Shown here piece after piece: positions 24,389 through 33,047 of a DNA stretch of 53,094 bases. The DNA is taken from NCBI GenBank assembly GCA_025060135.1, contig JANXCY010000007.1:1-53094 (forward strand), written 5' to 3'. The stretch's first letter is position 1. The number at the start of each line of letters is the position of its first letter. Position numbers and translations under genes: made by a program. The notes below the pieces were generated by a model. It was not told the origin of the DNA, did no database searches, and was given only the letters and a program-made list of their open reading frames with translations. Source of the DNA: Anaerolineae bacterium. Lineage in GTDB: Bacteria > Chloroflexota > Anaerolineae > B4-G1 > DUEL01.

Positions 24389-25894
24389 ATGAGTGAGGTA
24401 GGCCGGCCGTACGAATTTCGCCGAAGCCTCTGGATCCGGCAGATATGGCATCTGCTGTGGCGGGAACTGCGCGATTATCTGCGGGACTGGCGGATTCTGT
24501 TCCCCATCTTCGCGTTGACCCTGCTTTTTCCATTCGTGATGCGTTTCATCACCGGCTATCTGGAGAGTTCGTTCTATGAGCGCTGGGGGGCCGAAGGAGT
24601 AACGACCCGCCTGTTGCCCCTGATGCTCCTACTGGTAGGATTTGTCCCCGTTTCCATCTCCCTGGTCATCGCGCTGGAGACCTTCGTGGGGGAAAAAGAA
24701 CGGATGAGTCTGGAACCGCTGCTGGCCACTCCCCTTTCCAATCTGCAACTGTATATGGGGAAAATGATGGCCGCGTTGCTCCTTCCATTGATGGCCGCCA
24801 CAGTGGGGATCGCCTTCTATATGACTATTCTGCCCATACAGGCCCGTCCCAATGCCTCTACCCTTTTGCAGATTATGCTGCTCACCTTTGGAAAAGCGCT
24901 GGTGATGGTCTCCGGTGCCGTGATTGTCTCCAGTCAGACGACCAGCGTGCGGGCCGCCAACCTCCTGGCCAGTTTCATCCTGGTCCCGATGGCCCTGCTG
25001 GTCCAGCAGGAGAGCTTCATTCTCTTGGAAGGTGGCAACCGGCTCCTGTGGTACATCCTGCTCTTCCTGCTGGTGGCGAACGTTATGCTGGTCCGGATGG
25101 GGATCCGTCTCTTCAACCGAGAGGAACTACTGGGACGGGAAATTGATGAACTGAACCTGCGCAACATCTGGCGGATGTTCCGGAAATACTTTGTCTGGGA
25201 GCGGTGGTTTTTCGGACAACCGCCGGAGCGGTTACCTCGCTCCCTGCGCTGGGTGAGCACATGGACGGGGCTGTATCTGCGGGAAATACCCCGGATTCTG
25301 GGCCGTTCCCGTCTGGCCCTGGCCCTGGTACTGGTCTCCCTGCTGGGAGCCATCTGGGTTGGAGGCGCGCTGGCGATCCGTTTCCGGTTGCCCAGCGAGT
25401 ATATCCCGCTGAATCAGGTAACGGAGGAGACTTTTCGTCAGGCTTCGGCAGCCCTTCCCTGGCTGCCCGCCCTGACGGTTTGGGGCATCCTGGGGAACAA
25501 TCTCCGCTCTCTCACCCTGGCCGCGATTCTGGGGACCTGCTCCTTCGGGGCTCTGGCGGCGATCCTGTTGATGATCCCCATCGCCATCATCGCCTACCTC
25601 ACCTTCCAGGTCGCCTGGGCGGGATATGACCCGCTGGTCTTCCTGCTGACGTTTATCTTCCCCCACGGCGTACTGGAACTTCCGGCGGCCATTTTCGCCA
25701 CCGCGCTGGCAGTGCGTCTGGGGGCCACGTTCATCGCCCCACCCCGGGGGATGAATGTGGGGGAAGGTTGGATGCAGGCCCTGACGGACTTCGTCAAAGG
25801 CTTCCTGGGGGTGGCGGTGCCCCTCCTGGCGCTGGCCGCCGCCGTAGAGGTCTTCCTTACACCCGCCCTCGTACTGGCGGTTTACGGGAAATAA
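24389..25894 (+). CDS. ABC-2 permease fused to a SpoIIM-like membrane domain
   Basis: A 501-residue protein in two halves. Residues 1-265 look like an ABC-2 permease: the cytoplasmic segment WHLLWRELRDYLRDWRILFP, a first helix, ALETFVGEKERMSLEPLLAT and about five further helices. Residues 290-501 look like the SpoIIM/DUF95 family: YLREIPRILGRSRLALALVL, then ILGNNLRSLTLAAILGTCSF and FIFPHGVLELPAAIFATALA with helices between. SpoIIM in Bacillus acts with the SpoIID/P peptidoglycan machine, but DUF95 proteins also occur outside sporulation. A fusion to an exporter permease suggests a joint envelope role. ATG 24389 follows AAGGAG. Confidence 0.82.
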   Translation: MSEVGRPYEFRRSLWIRQIWHLLWRELRDYLRDWRILFPIFALTLLFPFVMRFITGYLESSFYERWGAEGVTTRLLPLMLLLVGFVPVSISLVIALETFVGEKERMSLEPLLATPLSNLQLYMGKMMAALLLPLMAATVGIAFYMTILPIQARPNASTLLQIMLLTFGKALVMVSGAVIVSSQTTSVRAANLLASFILVPMALLVQQESFILLEGGNRLLWYILLFLLVANVMLVRMGIRLFNREELLGREIDELNLRNIWRMFRKYFVWERWFFGQPPERLPRSLRWVSTWTGLYLREIPRILGRSRLALALVLVSLLGAIWVGGALAIRFRLPSEYIPLNQVTEETFRQASAALPWLPALTVWGILGNNLRSLTLAAILGTCSFGALAAILLMIPIAIIAYLTFQVAWAGYDPLVFLLTFIFPHGVLELPAAIFATALAVRLGATFIAPPRGMNVGEGWMQALTDFVKGFLGVAVPLLALAAAVEVFLTPALVLAVYGK

Positions 25895-25931
25895 TTGGCC
25901 CCTTCTTGGGAATGCCCCCTTCGGGGTGAAG

Positions 25932-25981
25932 AAAGAGGGTTGCGGCAGGCGGCGAAGCCGTTGCCGTAACTCCCCTCTTTT
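25932..25981. terminator. Bidirectional terminator
   Basis: AAAGAGGG (25932-25939) pairs with CCCTCTTT (25973-25980), with an inner GCGGCA-type stem and T tracts on both strands. It lies between the convergent permease and M1 peptidase genes. Confidence 0.75.
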
Positions 25982-26008
25982 CTTCTCCGCTGCCCGGTGC
26001 CTCCACTC

Positions 26009-27520
26009 TCAGCGCGAGACCCCCAGAATCCAGCGTTCATAGAGGTCCCGGTGCTCGTTTCCCGCTATCTCCCTGACCGTTGCCAGAAAAGAATCCGGGG
26101 TTGCGATGCCATAGCGGTGGCGGCGATAGTACGCCTGCAGAATGGCAAAGAACGTCTCATCCCCCACCCGCTCGCGCAGGGCATGGAAATAGAGAGGCCC
26201 TTTCCGGTACACCACCGGACTGTAGAGGTCCCGGGGATAGGCAGCCACCGGTAGTCCAACGGGCCGGTCTTTTCCCTCCTTCACCAGCCGGTCGTAAGTA
26301 GCCTGGAAATCGTTCTTCAGAATATCGGCGGCCGTCTCCGGGCCGTGGAGGAACTCGTGGTAGAGCAACGTGGTGTACTGCGTCAGCGCCTCGTCCAGCC
26401 AGGGCTCGTCCACCGGGTCGCTGCCCACCACCCCGTACCACCACTGGTGAGCCACCTCGTGCGCCACCACCCACTCCAGGCGAGGGTGGCCCGTATAAAG
26501 GTGCTCCGAAATGACCACCAGAGTGGGATACTCTATCCCTCCGGCGCGTGTGGGTGTCTCCACCACATCCAGTTCCTCGTACGGGTACGGTCCGAAGAGC
26601 CGGGAGTAGAGGGTCAGAGCGTCCACAGCCATCCTCAGGACCTGTTCGCCGCTCTCCCGATGGTCGGGGTAGAAATAACTGTGGACGAGGACGCCTTCGG
26701 CAACTTGGTGGGCAATCTGATACCTCTCGCCCAGGATGAGGACAAAATCCCGTACTGGCCCAGCCTGGCAGGACCAGCGCCCGGCTTCCAGCACGGCGCA
26801 CGTCCCGGAGGCCACCAGCGTCATCGTAGGTGGCGCCGTTACGTCCACTTGATAGAAGGCGATGTCGGAGTGGACAGCATCGCCGTATTCCGGCGCTATC
26901 TCCACGTTCCAGCCTTCGTCGTCGTAGACAGGGATGATGGGATAGACCCCGGGCAGAGCCATAACGCCGCGCACGTAGGAAAACTGGGCGTAGTCTATCT
27001 CGTCAGTCAGCGGGACAGTGGCGGTGAACGCCAGGGTGAGGGTAACGGTCTCCATCGGGTCCAGCGGGGGGTGCAGCGGGAGACGCAGCGCCGATCCGTT
27101 CAAGCGGGCCTCCGGGCGAGCCGGGTTCCCGTTCAGGTGAATAGAAGTAACCCGCATCTCGCCGCCGTAGCCGGGAGTGTTAGGGAAGAGACGGAAGTAG
27201 AGGTCAGGCAAAGGGACCGCTTCGGTGTTGGTGTAACGAACCTGTTGTTCACCGATCACCTGCGAGCGGGCAATGTCCATCGTCAGGGAAATGGCATAGC
27301 AAGGGGCCAGCAAAAGGGCGTCGGGCGGGGTCGGGGTATCCAGCGACGGGGCCGCGGGAGCGGAGGGAGGTGTGAGGACCCCAGGGGTGAGCGAGGGCGG
27401 AGACGTCAGAGGACAGATGACCAGCAAGCTCAGTAGCCCCGCCAGGGTCAGCACCCGGACGGGACGAGTAACGGGGACGGGGTGATCCAGGCGACCGCTG
27501 AGGGAATCCGGCGGGTTCAT
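26009..27520 (-). CDS. M1 family zinc metallopeptidase, exported
   Basis: A 503-residue protein. The N-terminus has a hydrophobic segment (PVRVLTLAGLLSLLVICPLT) and then a Pro/Thr-rich linker, so it is probably exported and anchored. The beta-rich M1 N-domain follows, then the gluzincin catalytic domain with HEVAHQWW (about residues 352-359) and the third ligand in DEPWLDEALTQY. The family includes aminopeptidase N and leukotriene A4 hydrolase. The classic GAMEN exopeptidase motif is replaced by AGGIEYP here, so specificity may differ. ATG 27520 follows GGAGAG. It is transcribed toward a terminator shared with the ABC operon. Confidence 0.88.
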   Translation of the reverse strand: MNPPDSLSGRLDHPVPVTRPVRVLTLAGLLSLLVICPLTSPPSLTPGVLTPPSAPAAPSLDTPTPPDALLLAPCYAISLTMDIARSQVIGEQQVRYTNTEAVPLPDLYFRLFPNTPGYGGEMRVTSIHLNGNPARPEARLNGSALRLPLHPPLDPMETVTLTLAFTATVPLTDEIDYAQFSYVRGVMALPGVYPIIPVYDDEGWNVEIAPEYGDAVHSDIAFYQVDVTAPPTMTLVASGTCAVLEAGRWSCQAGPVRDFVLILGERYQIAHQVAEGVLVHSYFYPDHRESGEQVLRMAVDALTLYSRLFGPYPYEELDVVETPTRAGGIEYPTLVVISEHLYTGHPRLEWVVAHEVAHQWWYGVVGSDPVDEPWLDEALTQYTTLLYHEFLHGPETAADILKNDFQATYDRLVKEGKDRPVGLPVAAYPRDLYSPVVYRKGPLYFHALRERVGDETFFAILQAYYRRHRYGIATPDSFLATVREIAGNEHRDLYERWILGVSR

Positions 27521-27940
27521 CAAGGCTCTCTCCTGCTGCCAAATATATTATCACCAATGCATCCGGGCGCAACTGTCCTTGGACCTGCCGCAGGCTGGCA
27601 TCATTGCAGTGCAGAACGGGTTTCTTGCCCTTTCTCCCATCGGAAATATCAGGATCCATTGAGGACAATCGGCACCGCACGCGTTCAATTCGGGTCCCGT
27701 TTCCGATGAGGTTTCATAATGCGTCTCTTTTCTGCGATGGCTCTTTGATGACGAGGCCCTTGCGCCGATCAGGCTGCCGAAATCGGTCAGGCGATTCTGA
27801 AAGCCCGCTCTCTCCGCCTGACCGCAATCGCTGCCCAGATGCCCGCAACGAGCGTGGCCGCATCCAAGGGATTCATTTTGTGATTCGCCTCCATCTAGGG
27901 AGCCATGTCCCAACTCGTGTCTGAACCTCAGCGCGAGCAC
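27521..27940. other. Gene-free intergenic stretch
   Basis: About 420 bases between the M1 peptidase and the NEW3 gene promoter. The composition is less biased than in the neighbouring genes. I see only short frames, such as a 29-codon one on the minus strand from 27879 (MNPLDAATLVAGIWAAIAV), with no convincing ribosome site. It may be decayed DNA. Confidence 0.35.
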
Positions 27941-27968
27941 TTGACTTTTGGCGATATAATGCTATAAT
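27941..27968 (+). promoter_or_regulatory. Promoter of the NEW3/ABC operon
   Basis: TTGACT (27941-27946), a 16-base spacer and TATAAT (27963-27968). A second TATAAT at 27955-27960 is too close to the -35. The 5' leader is about 150 bases, and AGGAGGTG precedes the start at 28127. Confidence 0.75.
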
Positions 27969-28126
27969 TGGCCTTTGCTATTCCCAAACCCATAGGGCCA
28001 GGTTTCGGGATATTCGCTTCCCAAACTGATTGGCCAAAAGCCGAATTTTTACAACTCTGTGTTCATTCGGCCCGTTACCGCTTGGTTCGGTCGTACCCAC
28101 GCATCCCGATCTTCAGGAGGTGAAGT

Positions 28127-29287
28127 ATGCGACGAAACTGGGCGGTTCTTTTTTTGTTGGTTTCCCTGATTGTCCTGGCCGGACCATTCCCGGTCCGGGC
28201 TCAGGAAGGGCAAAGCCTGCTTCTGTTCTGTGATTACCCGGCCCGGGTGGCCGAACTGGGTGAGACCGTTACCTTTAATCTCACCCTCCGGCTCACTGCG
28301 GCCCCTCCTCAGACCGTCTATCTGGACGTGAAGGGGCTCCCCGAAGACTGGGACGTCTCCTTCCGGGGGGGCGGCAACGTGGTGCGCGCCGTTTACGTGG
28401 AGCCGGATAAGGATGCCTCGGTCAGCCTGCGGGTGGTGGTTCCGGAGAACGTATCCGGCGACACGTACCGCTGGACGGTCATCGCCCGTGGGGAAGGGGT
28501 ATCGGCAGAATTCCCGCTGGAACTGACGGTGGCCGCGAAACTCCCGCCCCGCCTCACTCTTTCGGTGGACCTGCCCACCCTGCGGGGGGCTGCCACCACC
28601 ACCTTCCGTTATGACGCCACCTTAAAGAACGAGGGGGACGAAGAGACCACCGTCAACCTGCAGGCCACCGCGCCCCAGGGCTTCCTGGTCTCCTTCAAAT
28701 ATCTGGGCCAAGACGTGACCAGCCTGCCGGTGGGGGCCAATGAGTCCAAACGGATCAGTATTGAAGCCCGAGCCTATACCCAGGTTCCGGCAGGGACCTA
28801 TCCCATTGAGGTCGTGGCCGTAGGCGGCGAGAGCCAGGCCAGCATCTCCCTGGTCGCCGAGGTTACCGGGCAGCCGGACCTGACCATCCGGACGCCCGAT
28901 GAGCGGCTCTCCACCCAGGTCTACACCGGACGGGAGACCCCGATTCAGTTGCTGGTCCAGAATAACGGCTCCGCGCCTGCCCTGAACGTGGAACTCTCCG
29001 CCAGCCCGCCCTCGGGGTGGTCGGTCCGGTTCGCTCCCGAACGGATTCCGGAAATCCCGGCTGGTCAGCAGGTGGAGATCACAATGCACATCAAGCCGGC
29101 CGACAAAGCTGTAGCGGGTGACTATATGCTCACCGTCCGGGCCCGGCCTCAGGACGGCGGCTATGAGTCGGCGGAATTCCGGATCACAGTGCTTACCTCT
29201 ACCCTCTGGGGCGTTGCGGGCATCGCGCTGATTGCCATCGCCGTCCTGGTGGTCGCCTGGGCCGTGATGCGCTTCGGACGCCGGTAA
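28127..29287 (+). CDS. Surface protein with NEW3-type Ig-like domains, C-terminal anchor
   Basis: A 386-residue protein. A signal peptide (MRRNWAVLFLLVSLIVLAGP, cleavage probably after VRAQ) is followed by three beta-sandwich repeats of the NPCBM-associated NEW3 type: VYLDVKGLPEDWDVSFRGGG, VNLQATAPQGFLVSFKYLGQ and VELSASPPSGWSVRFAPERI. Each is followed by a sustained GTY/GDY-type closing strand. One C-terminal membrane helix (WGVAGIALIAIAVLVVAWAV) and RFGRR end the chain. NEW3 domains often bind polymers or mediate contacts outside the cell. It precedes an ABC-2 exporter pair in the same direction, a combination in which the exported protein may be an accessory subunit. Confidence 0.85.
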   Translation: MRRNWAVLFLLVSLIVLAGPFPVRAQEGQSLLLFCDYPARVAELGETVTFNLTLRLTAAPPQTVYLDVKGLPEDWDVSFRGGGNVVRAVYVEPDKDASVSLRVVVPENVSGDTYRWTVIARGEGVSAEFPLELTVAAKLPPRLTLSVDLPTLRGAATTTFRYDATLKNEGDEETTVNLQATAPQGFLVSFKYLGQDVTSLPVGANESKRISIEARAYTQVPAGTYPIEVVAVGGESQASISLVAEVTGQPDLTIRTPDERLSTQVYTGRETPIQLLVQNNGSAPALNVELSASPPSGWSVRFAPERIPEIPAGQQVEITMHIKPADKAVAGDYMLTVRARPQDGGYESAEFRITVLTSTLWGVAGIALIAIAVLVVAWAVMRFGRR

Positions 29288-29327
29288 ACGACACCTCCCA
29301 TAGCGAACCTCGGGAAGTTTGGAGACC

Positions 29328-29400
29328 GTAGCGCAGGCCGCCCGGCCTGTTCTGCGCAGGCTAAGCCTGCGCCACCTTGTAGCGCAGGCTGCCCGGCCTG
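29328..29400. repeat. Pair of 22-base direct repeats with GC-rich palindromes
   Basis: GTAGCGCAGGC-C/T-GCCCGGCCTG occurs at 29328-29349 and 29379-29400 with one mismatch. Between and after them are inverted pairs such as TGCGCAGGCTAAGCCTGCGC and GCAGGCGAACCGCCTGC. It is a typical dispersed intergenic repeat inside a probable operon. Confidence 0.7.
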
Positions 29401-29448
29401 GAGATGCAGGCGAACCGCCTGCGCGACGAAAAAAGTTAAGGAGGGCCT

Positions 29449-30399
29449 ATGGACGGACCGGTCATCCAGACACGGGAACTGACCAAGCGCTACGGCGGCT
29501 TTGTCGCCGTGGATCGCCTGAACCTGGTGGTGGAGCCGGGCGAGGTCTTCGGCCTTCTGGGACCCAACGGCTCGGGCAAGACGACGACCATCCTGATGCT
29601 CCTGGGGCTGACGGAGCCGACCTCGGGGACGGTGCGGGTGATGGGACTGGACCCGGCCCGTCAACCCCTTAGCGTCAAATCCCGGGTCGGCTATATCCCC
29701 GACCAGGTCGGTTTCTACGACGACCTGACGGCCCGAGAGAACCTCATCTACATCGCCAAACTGAACGGCATCCCCCGGGCAGAGGCCTACCAGCGGATTG
29801 ACGAAGCCCTGGAGCAGATGGGCCTGACAGAGGTGGCCGATCGCCCGGTCGGCACGTACTCGCGCGGGATGCGTCAGCGGCTGGGAGTGGCCGAGGTACT
29901 GATCAAGCGTCCTGCGCTCATCATCATGGATGAACCGACGCTGGGACTGGACCCGGAAGCGGCGCGGGAGTTCCTGAACACCATCCGCGACCTCAAGGCA
30001 CAGGGGATTACCCTTCTGGTGGCATCCCACCTCCTCCATCAGATCCAGGCTGTCTGCGACCGGGTGGGGCTGTTCCATCGCGGGCGGATGGTCCTGGAGG
30101 GAACGGTGGAGGAACTGGCCCGGCAGGTCCTGGGCGGCGGATACCGGGTGTACGTGGAAGCCATCGGGCCTCAGGCGGCCATCATGGAGGCGCTTCGTCG
30201 CCTGCCGGATGCCACGAAAGTGGAGCCTGTGGGGCCGGAGCGGTACATGGTGGAAGGCCGCCGGGACCTGCGGGGCGAGGCGGCCCGCGCCGTGGTGGAA
30301 GCCGGAGGCTCTCTGCGCGCCCTCCAGTTGGAGGAACCCAGCCTGGACGACGTCTACGCCCGATATTTCCAGGAGGTGGAGCATGGCTGCGAAGGTTGA
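29449..30399 (+). CDS. ABC-2 type exporter ATP-binding protein
   Basis: A 316-residue ATPase with Walker [13 protein letters not shown] (about residues 40-51), Q-loop [14 protein letters not shown], signature [15 protein letters not shown], Walker [15 protein letters not shown] and H-loop ASHLLHQ. The C-terminal tail is variable. It starts 7 bases after AGGAGG. It overlaps the downstream permease gene by 17 bases, so the two are coupled. It is distinct from the ATPase at 23343 but of the same subfamily. The substrate is unknown. Confidence 0.92.
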   Translation: MDGPVIQTRELTKRYGGFVAVDRLNLVVEPGEVFGLLGPNGSGKTTTILMLLGLTEPTSGTVRVMGLDPARQPLSVKSRVGYIPDQVGFYDDLTARENLIYIAKLNGIPRAEAYQRIDEALEQMGLTEVADRPVGTYSRGMRQRLGVAEVLIKRPALIIMDEPTLGLDPEAAREFLNTIRDLKAQGITLLVASHLLHQIQAVCDRVGLFHRGRMVLEGTVEELARQVLGGGYRVYVEAIGPQAAIMEALRRLPDATKVEPVGPERYMVEGRRDLRGEAARAVVEAGGSLRALQLEEPSLDDVYARYFQEVEHGCEG

Positions 30400-31369
30400 G
30401 GCTGGACGGCTCCCCCGCGAAGGCTCGCCGTGGACCGGACTCTGGGCGGTGGTCGCCAAAGAGATGGCCGACTACCTCACCGGTATCCGGATGCTGATCC
30501 TGGAGGTGCTGATTGTGTTAACCGCTGCCGGTACGGTTTTCATGGCGGCGGAGAACCTGCGCACCACCGTCGGCCAGGACCGTTTCCTGTTCCTGCGGCT
30601 GTTCACCGCTCAACGGGACCCACTACCGGCTTTCGTCGGGTTTCTGGCCTTCCTGGTGCCGCTGATCGCGATCGCGCTGACCTTTGACACGGTCAACGGG
30701 GAGTTCAACCGGCGGACCCTCTCCCGCGTGCTGGCCCAGCCCATCTATCGGGATGCGCTGCTGTTCGGCAAATTCCTGGCCGGTCTCTTCACCCTGACCC
30801 TGGTGCTGACGGCCATCTGGCTCCTGGTCTTCGGGATGGGGCTGGTGCGGCTGGGCGTCCCACCAGGCGGCGAGGAGGTGGCCCGGAGCCTCTGGTTCCT
30901 GCTGGCGACAATCTTCTACGGCGGCGTCTGGATGGCGCTGGCCCTCCTCTTCTCGGTCCAGTTTCGGCAACCGGCCACTGCGGCCCTGGCCTCCATCGCC
31001 GTCTGGCTCTTCTTCACCGTCTTCTGGGGGATGATCGCCCAGGGGCTGGCCCAGACCCTGGTGCCCGTACGGTACGGACTCCTCCAAGAGGCCCTCGCCC
31101 AGGATCAGGTCGCGCGGGCGCTGACCCGCCTGTCCCCGATTACCCTTTACAGCGAAGTCACCATGGCGCTCCTGTATCCCTCCCTTCGGGCCTTCGGGCT
31201 GGTGGGGATGCTGCTGCAACTCCAGGAGGGAGTCATCCTGGGAGCGCCGTTGCCCCTGAGCCAGAGCCTGCTGCTGGTCTGGCCGCAATTCACCGGGCTG
31301 ATCGCGGCCACGGTGCTCCTGTTCGCCGCCAGTTACATCTCCTTCCAGCGGCAGGAGATTCGCGCCTGA
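30383..31369 (+). CDS. ABC-2 type exporter permease
   Basis: A 328-residue membrane protein with about six helices in the ABC-2 layout. It has a cytoplasmic lead ([20 protein letters not shown]), a first helix, a long extracytoplasmic part, the conserved [20 protein letters not shown] segment (equivalent to the E-x-x-x-G-T region), and a last helix before QRQEIRA. ATG 30383 follows AGGAGGTG and lies inside the ATPase gene. The operon of NEW3 protein, ATPase and permease ends at the terminator just downstream. Confidence 0.9.
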   Translation: MAAKVEAGRLPREGSPWTGLWAVVAKEMADYLTGIRMLILEVLIVLTAAGTVFMAAENLRTTVGQDRFLFLRLFTAQRDPLPAFVGFLAFLVPLIAIALTFDTVNGEFNRRTLSRVLAQPIYRDALLFGKFLAGLFTLTLVLTAIWLLVFGMGLVRLGVPPGGEEVARSLWFLLATIFYGGVWMALALLFSVQFRQPATAALASIAVWLFFTVFWGMIAQGLAQTLVPVRYGLLQEALAQDQVARALTRLSPITLYSEVTMALLYPSLRAFGLVGMLLQLQEGVILGAPLPLSQSLLLVWPQFTGLIAATVLLFAASYISFQRQEIRA

Positions 31370-31372
31370 AAA

Positions 31373-31405
31373 GGGTTTGAGGCGGCCACGGGCCGCCTCA
31401 AACCC
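31373..31405. terminator. Strong bidirectional hairpin terminator
   Basis: A perfect 15-base stem GGGTTTGAGGCGGCC/GGCCGCCTCAAACCC with a 3-base loop, between the permease stop (31369) and the convergent gene's stop (31407). Confidence 0.8.
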
Positions 31406-31406
31406 G

Positions 31407-32972
31407 TTATGGCGATTCGGTCCGCAGGATGAGGCCCTGCGGGCCGACCACTTCCAGCGTCCACGGCCCGGAGCCGGTTCCACCGACCGCGCGAAACGGT
31501 CGCCCTGGGCCCACCTCGGCGACCCAGCGGGCTGCCTCTTCGTTCCCGCGCCGGAGGATCACCGTTGCCGCCATCGGCTGGACCGTCTCCACCGCTACCT
31601 CTGCCCCGTCCCCCAGCGAGGTTATCCGTACCGCACCTTCGGCGTTTGCCCAGGTATATCCTCCCATCCGGCTGACCGCATACCAGTACTCGGTCCAACT
31701 CACGCTCCGGCCCGGTCCCAGTGTGGCGTAATCCCAGAACGTGGCGGTCAGCCCGCCCCAGAGTTCAAAGTACCGGCTCCCGTCGTCGGTCCACAGGTCA
31801 GGGGGCAGGTCTCCCAGGCAGAAGATTTTCACCCCCCGGATGGAAGGAGGGGCCACCCGCACAACCCCCTGGTCGGTCTGGAGGTCGTACGCTCCGGCGA
31901 AACCTGCCTCGGCGGCCTGGGGCGCAAAAACCCCCAGGTACGAGCGCCACTCCCTGTAGCGGCGAAAGTCCCGCCCCCCGTGGACCGGCCAGGCCATCCG
32001 TCCGCCCGGGCCGGGGAGCGAACCATCTCCGGTGGAGTGGACGATGACTTCGGAGACCGGCAGAACGAAGACCAGGTCAGTGGAGGGGACGTTAAAGTCG
32101 GAAAGGGCCAGCATTCCGTTGGCCCAGAACTGGAACAGTCGGGATTCGGCAGTAGGGTTGGAGACGCGGGGGGAGATGACCACGCGGCTGGTGCCCCGTT
32201 CCAGCCGGACCGTTACCTCCGCCACCAGTCCGCTCCGCTCGTCCACTCCCCGCAGGTAGACCCCGTCTCCCATCAGCCGGTACTCCCACGGGCGGTACTC
32301 TATCAGCCCGTGCTCCTCGGTGGGGAAGGCCCACTCTATCCCCCCGGTCGCCAGCCACCAGCCCCGGTAGCCCCAACGGGTCGGCTTGACCACCGGATTG
32401 GCGTAGAAGAGTTGCCGCCCGGTCGTCCGGTCGGTCCAGCGGAGAATACGGCCCCCCAGGTCGGGGAGCACGACCAGTTGGACGTAGTCGTTCTGAATGA
32501 AGACGGCGCGATAGGAACGAGGCGCCGGTCCGCCCACTGCCCCGAAGTCCAGCCGGGGGTGGGGGTAGACGGGGTCATCGGAGGCGGTGGGGACCAACGC
32601 GCGCTCCCAGTCGTAGGCGTTCAGCGTGACCGTACCCTCCCAGATGGCGACCGGGCCAGCGGGTGGAGCCGTCAGGAGCGGCGGGGCAGGAGTCGGCGAA
32701 GAGGTGGGCGGTGCCGTCAGTGATGGGAACGGTGAAGGGAGAAGCGTTGGAGTCTCCGAAGGGGTGAAAAATGGCGGCGTCGGCGTGGGCGAAAGAGAGA
32801 CCGCGGGAGGAGAAGAGGGAGAAGGCGGCTCGGAAGGAGAGGAGGGACGGGCTGTCGCCAGAGGCGACACGGTTTCAGATGCTTCCGGGGGCCGGATCGG
32901 TGTTACCATCACCCGATAACAGCCCGCCAGGAGAAAGGCCAGTAGGACCAGAAACCGATCGGGTTTGCGCAT
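31407..32972 (-). CDS. DUF5107-type lipoprotein
   Basis: A 521-residue protein. It has a lipoprotein signal (MRKPDRFLVLLAFLLAGC, lipid Cys 18), then about 85 residues rich in Ser, Pro and Thr that would span the cell wall. The globular part has the look of a DUF5107 galactose-mutarotase-like beta-supersandwich: YVQLVVLPDLGGRILRWTDR, WGYRGWWLATGGIEWAFPTE, EHGLIEYRPWEYR. These proteins are thought to act on sugars, but the activity is unproven. It is monocistronic with a terminator at its stop. The promoter is not obvious, since the 5' region abuts the divergent LysM gene. Confidence 0.78.
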   Translation of the reverse strand: MRKPDRFLVLLAFLLAGCYRVMVTPIRPPEASETVSPLATARPSSPSEPPSPSSPPAVSLSPTPTPPFFTPSETPTLLPSPFPSLTAPPTSSPTPAPPLLTAPPAGPVAIWEGTVTLNAYDWERALVPTASDDPVYPHPRLDFGAVGGPAPRSYRAVFIQNDYVQLVVLPDLGGRILRWTDRTTGRQLFYANPVVKPTRWGYRGWWLATGGIEWAFPTEEHGLIEYRPWEYRLMGDGVYLRGVDERSGLVAEVTVRLERGTSRVVISPRVSNPTAESRLFQFWANGMLALSDFNVPSTDLVFVLPVSEVIVHSTGDGSLPGPGGRMAWPVHGGRDFRRYREWRSYLGVFAPQAAEAGFAGAYDLQTDQGVVRVAPPSIRGVKIFCLGDLPPDLWTDDGSRYFELWGGLTATFWDYATLGPGRSVSWTEYWYAVSRMGGYTWANAEGAVRITSLGDGAEVAVETVQPMAATVILRRGNEEAARWVAEVGPGRPFRAVGGTGSGPWTLEVVGPQGLILRTESP

Positions 32973-33010
32973 CCCGAATCAGTATACCACAGGATAGGGC
33001 GAAACGCCAT

Positions 33011-33039
33011 TTGCCCTTGCTCCCTTTTAATGGTATAAT
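33011..33039 (+). promoter_or_regulatory. Promoter of the LysM/M23 gene
   Basis: TTGCCC (33011-33016), a 17-base spacer and TATAAT (33034-33039). RNA would start at about 33046, almost at the ATG of 33048. The message is therefore leaderless, or the real start is the ATG at 33150. Confidence 0.6.
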
Positions 33040-33047
33040 AGACTCCA

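Noticed and set aside
29328-29400. The direct repeats as CRISPR or as an integration site
   Set aside because: There are only two copies with a 29-base gap, no cas or integrase gene is near, and the internal palindromes fit a dispersed repeat better.
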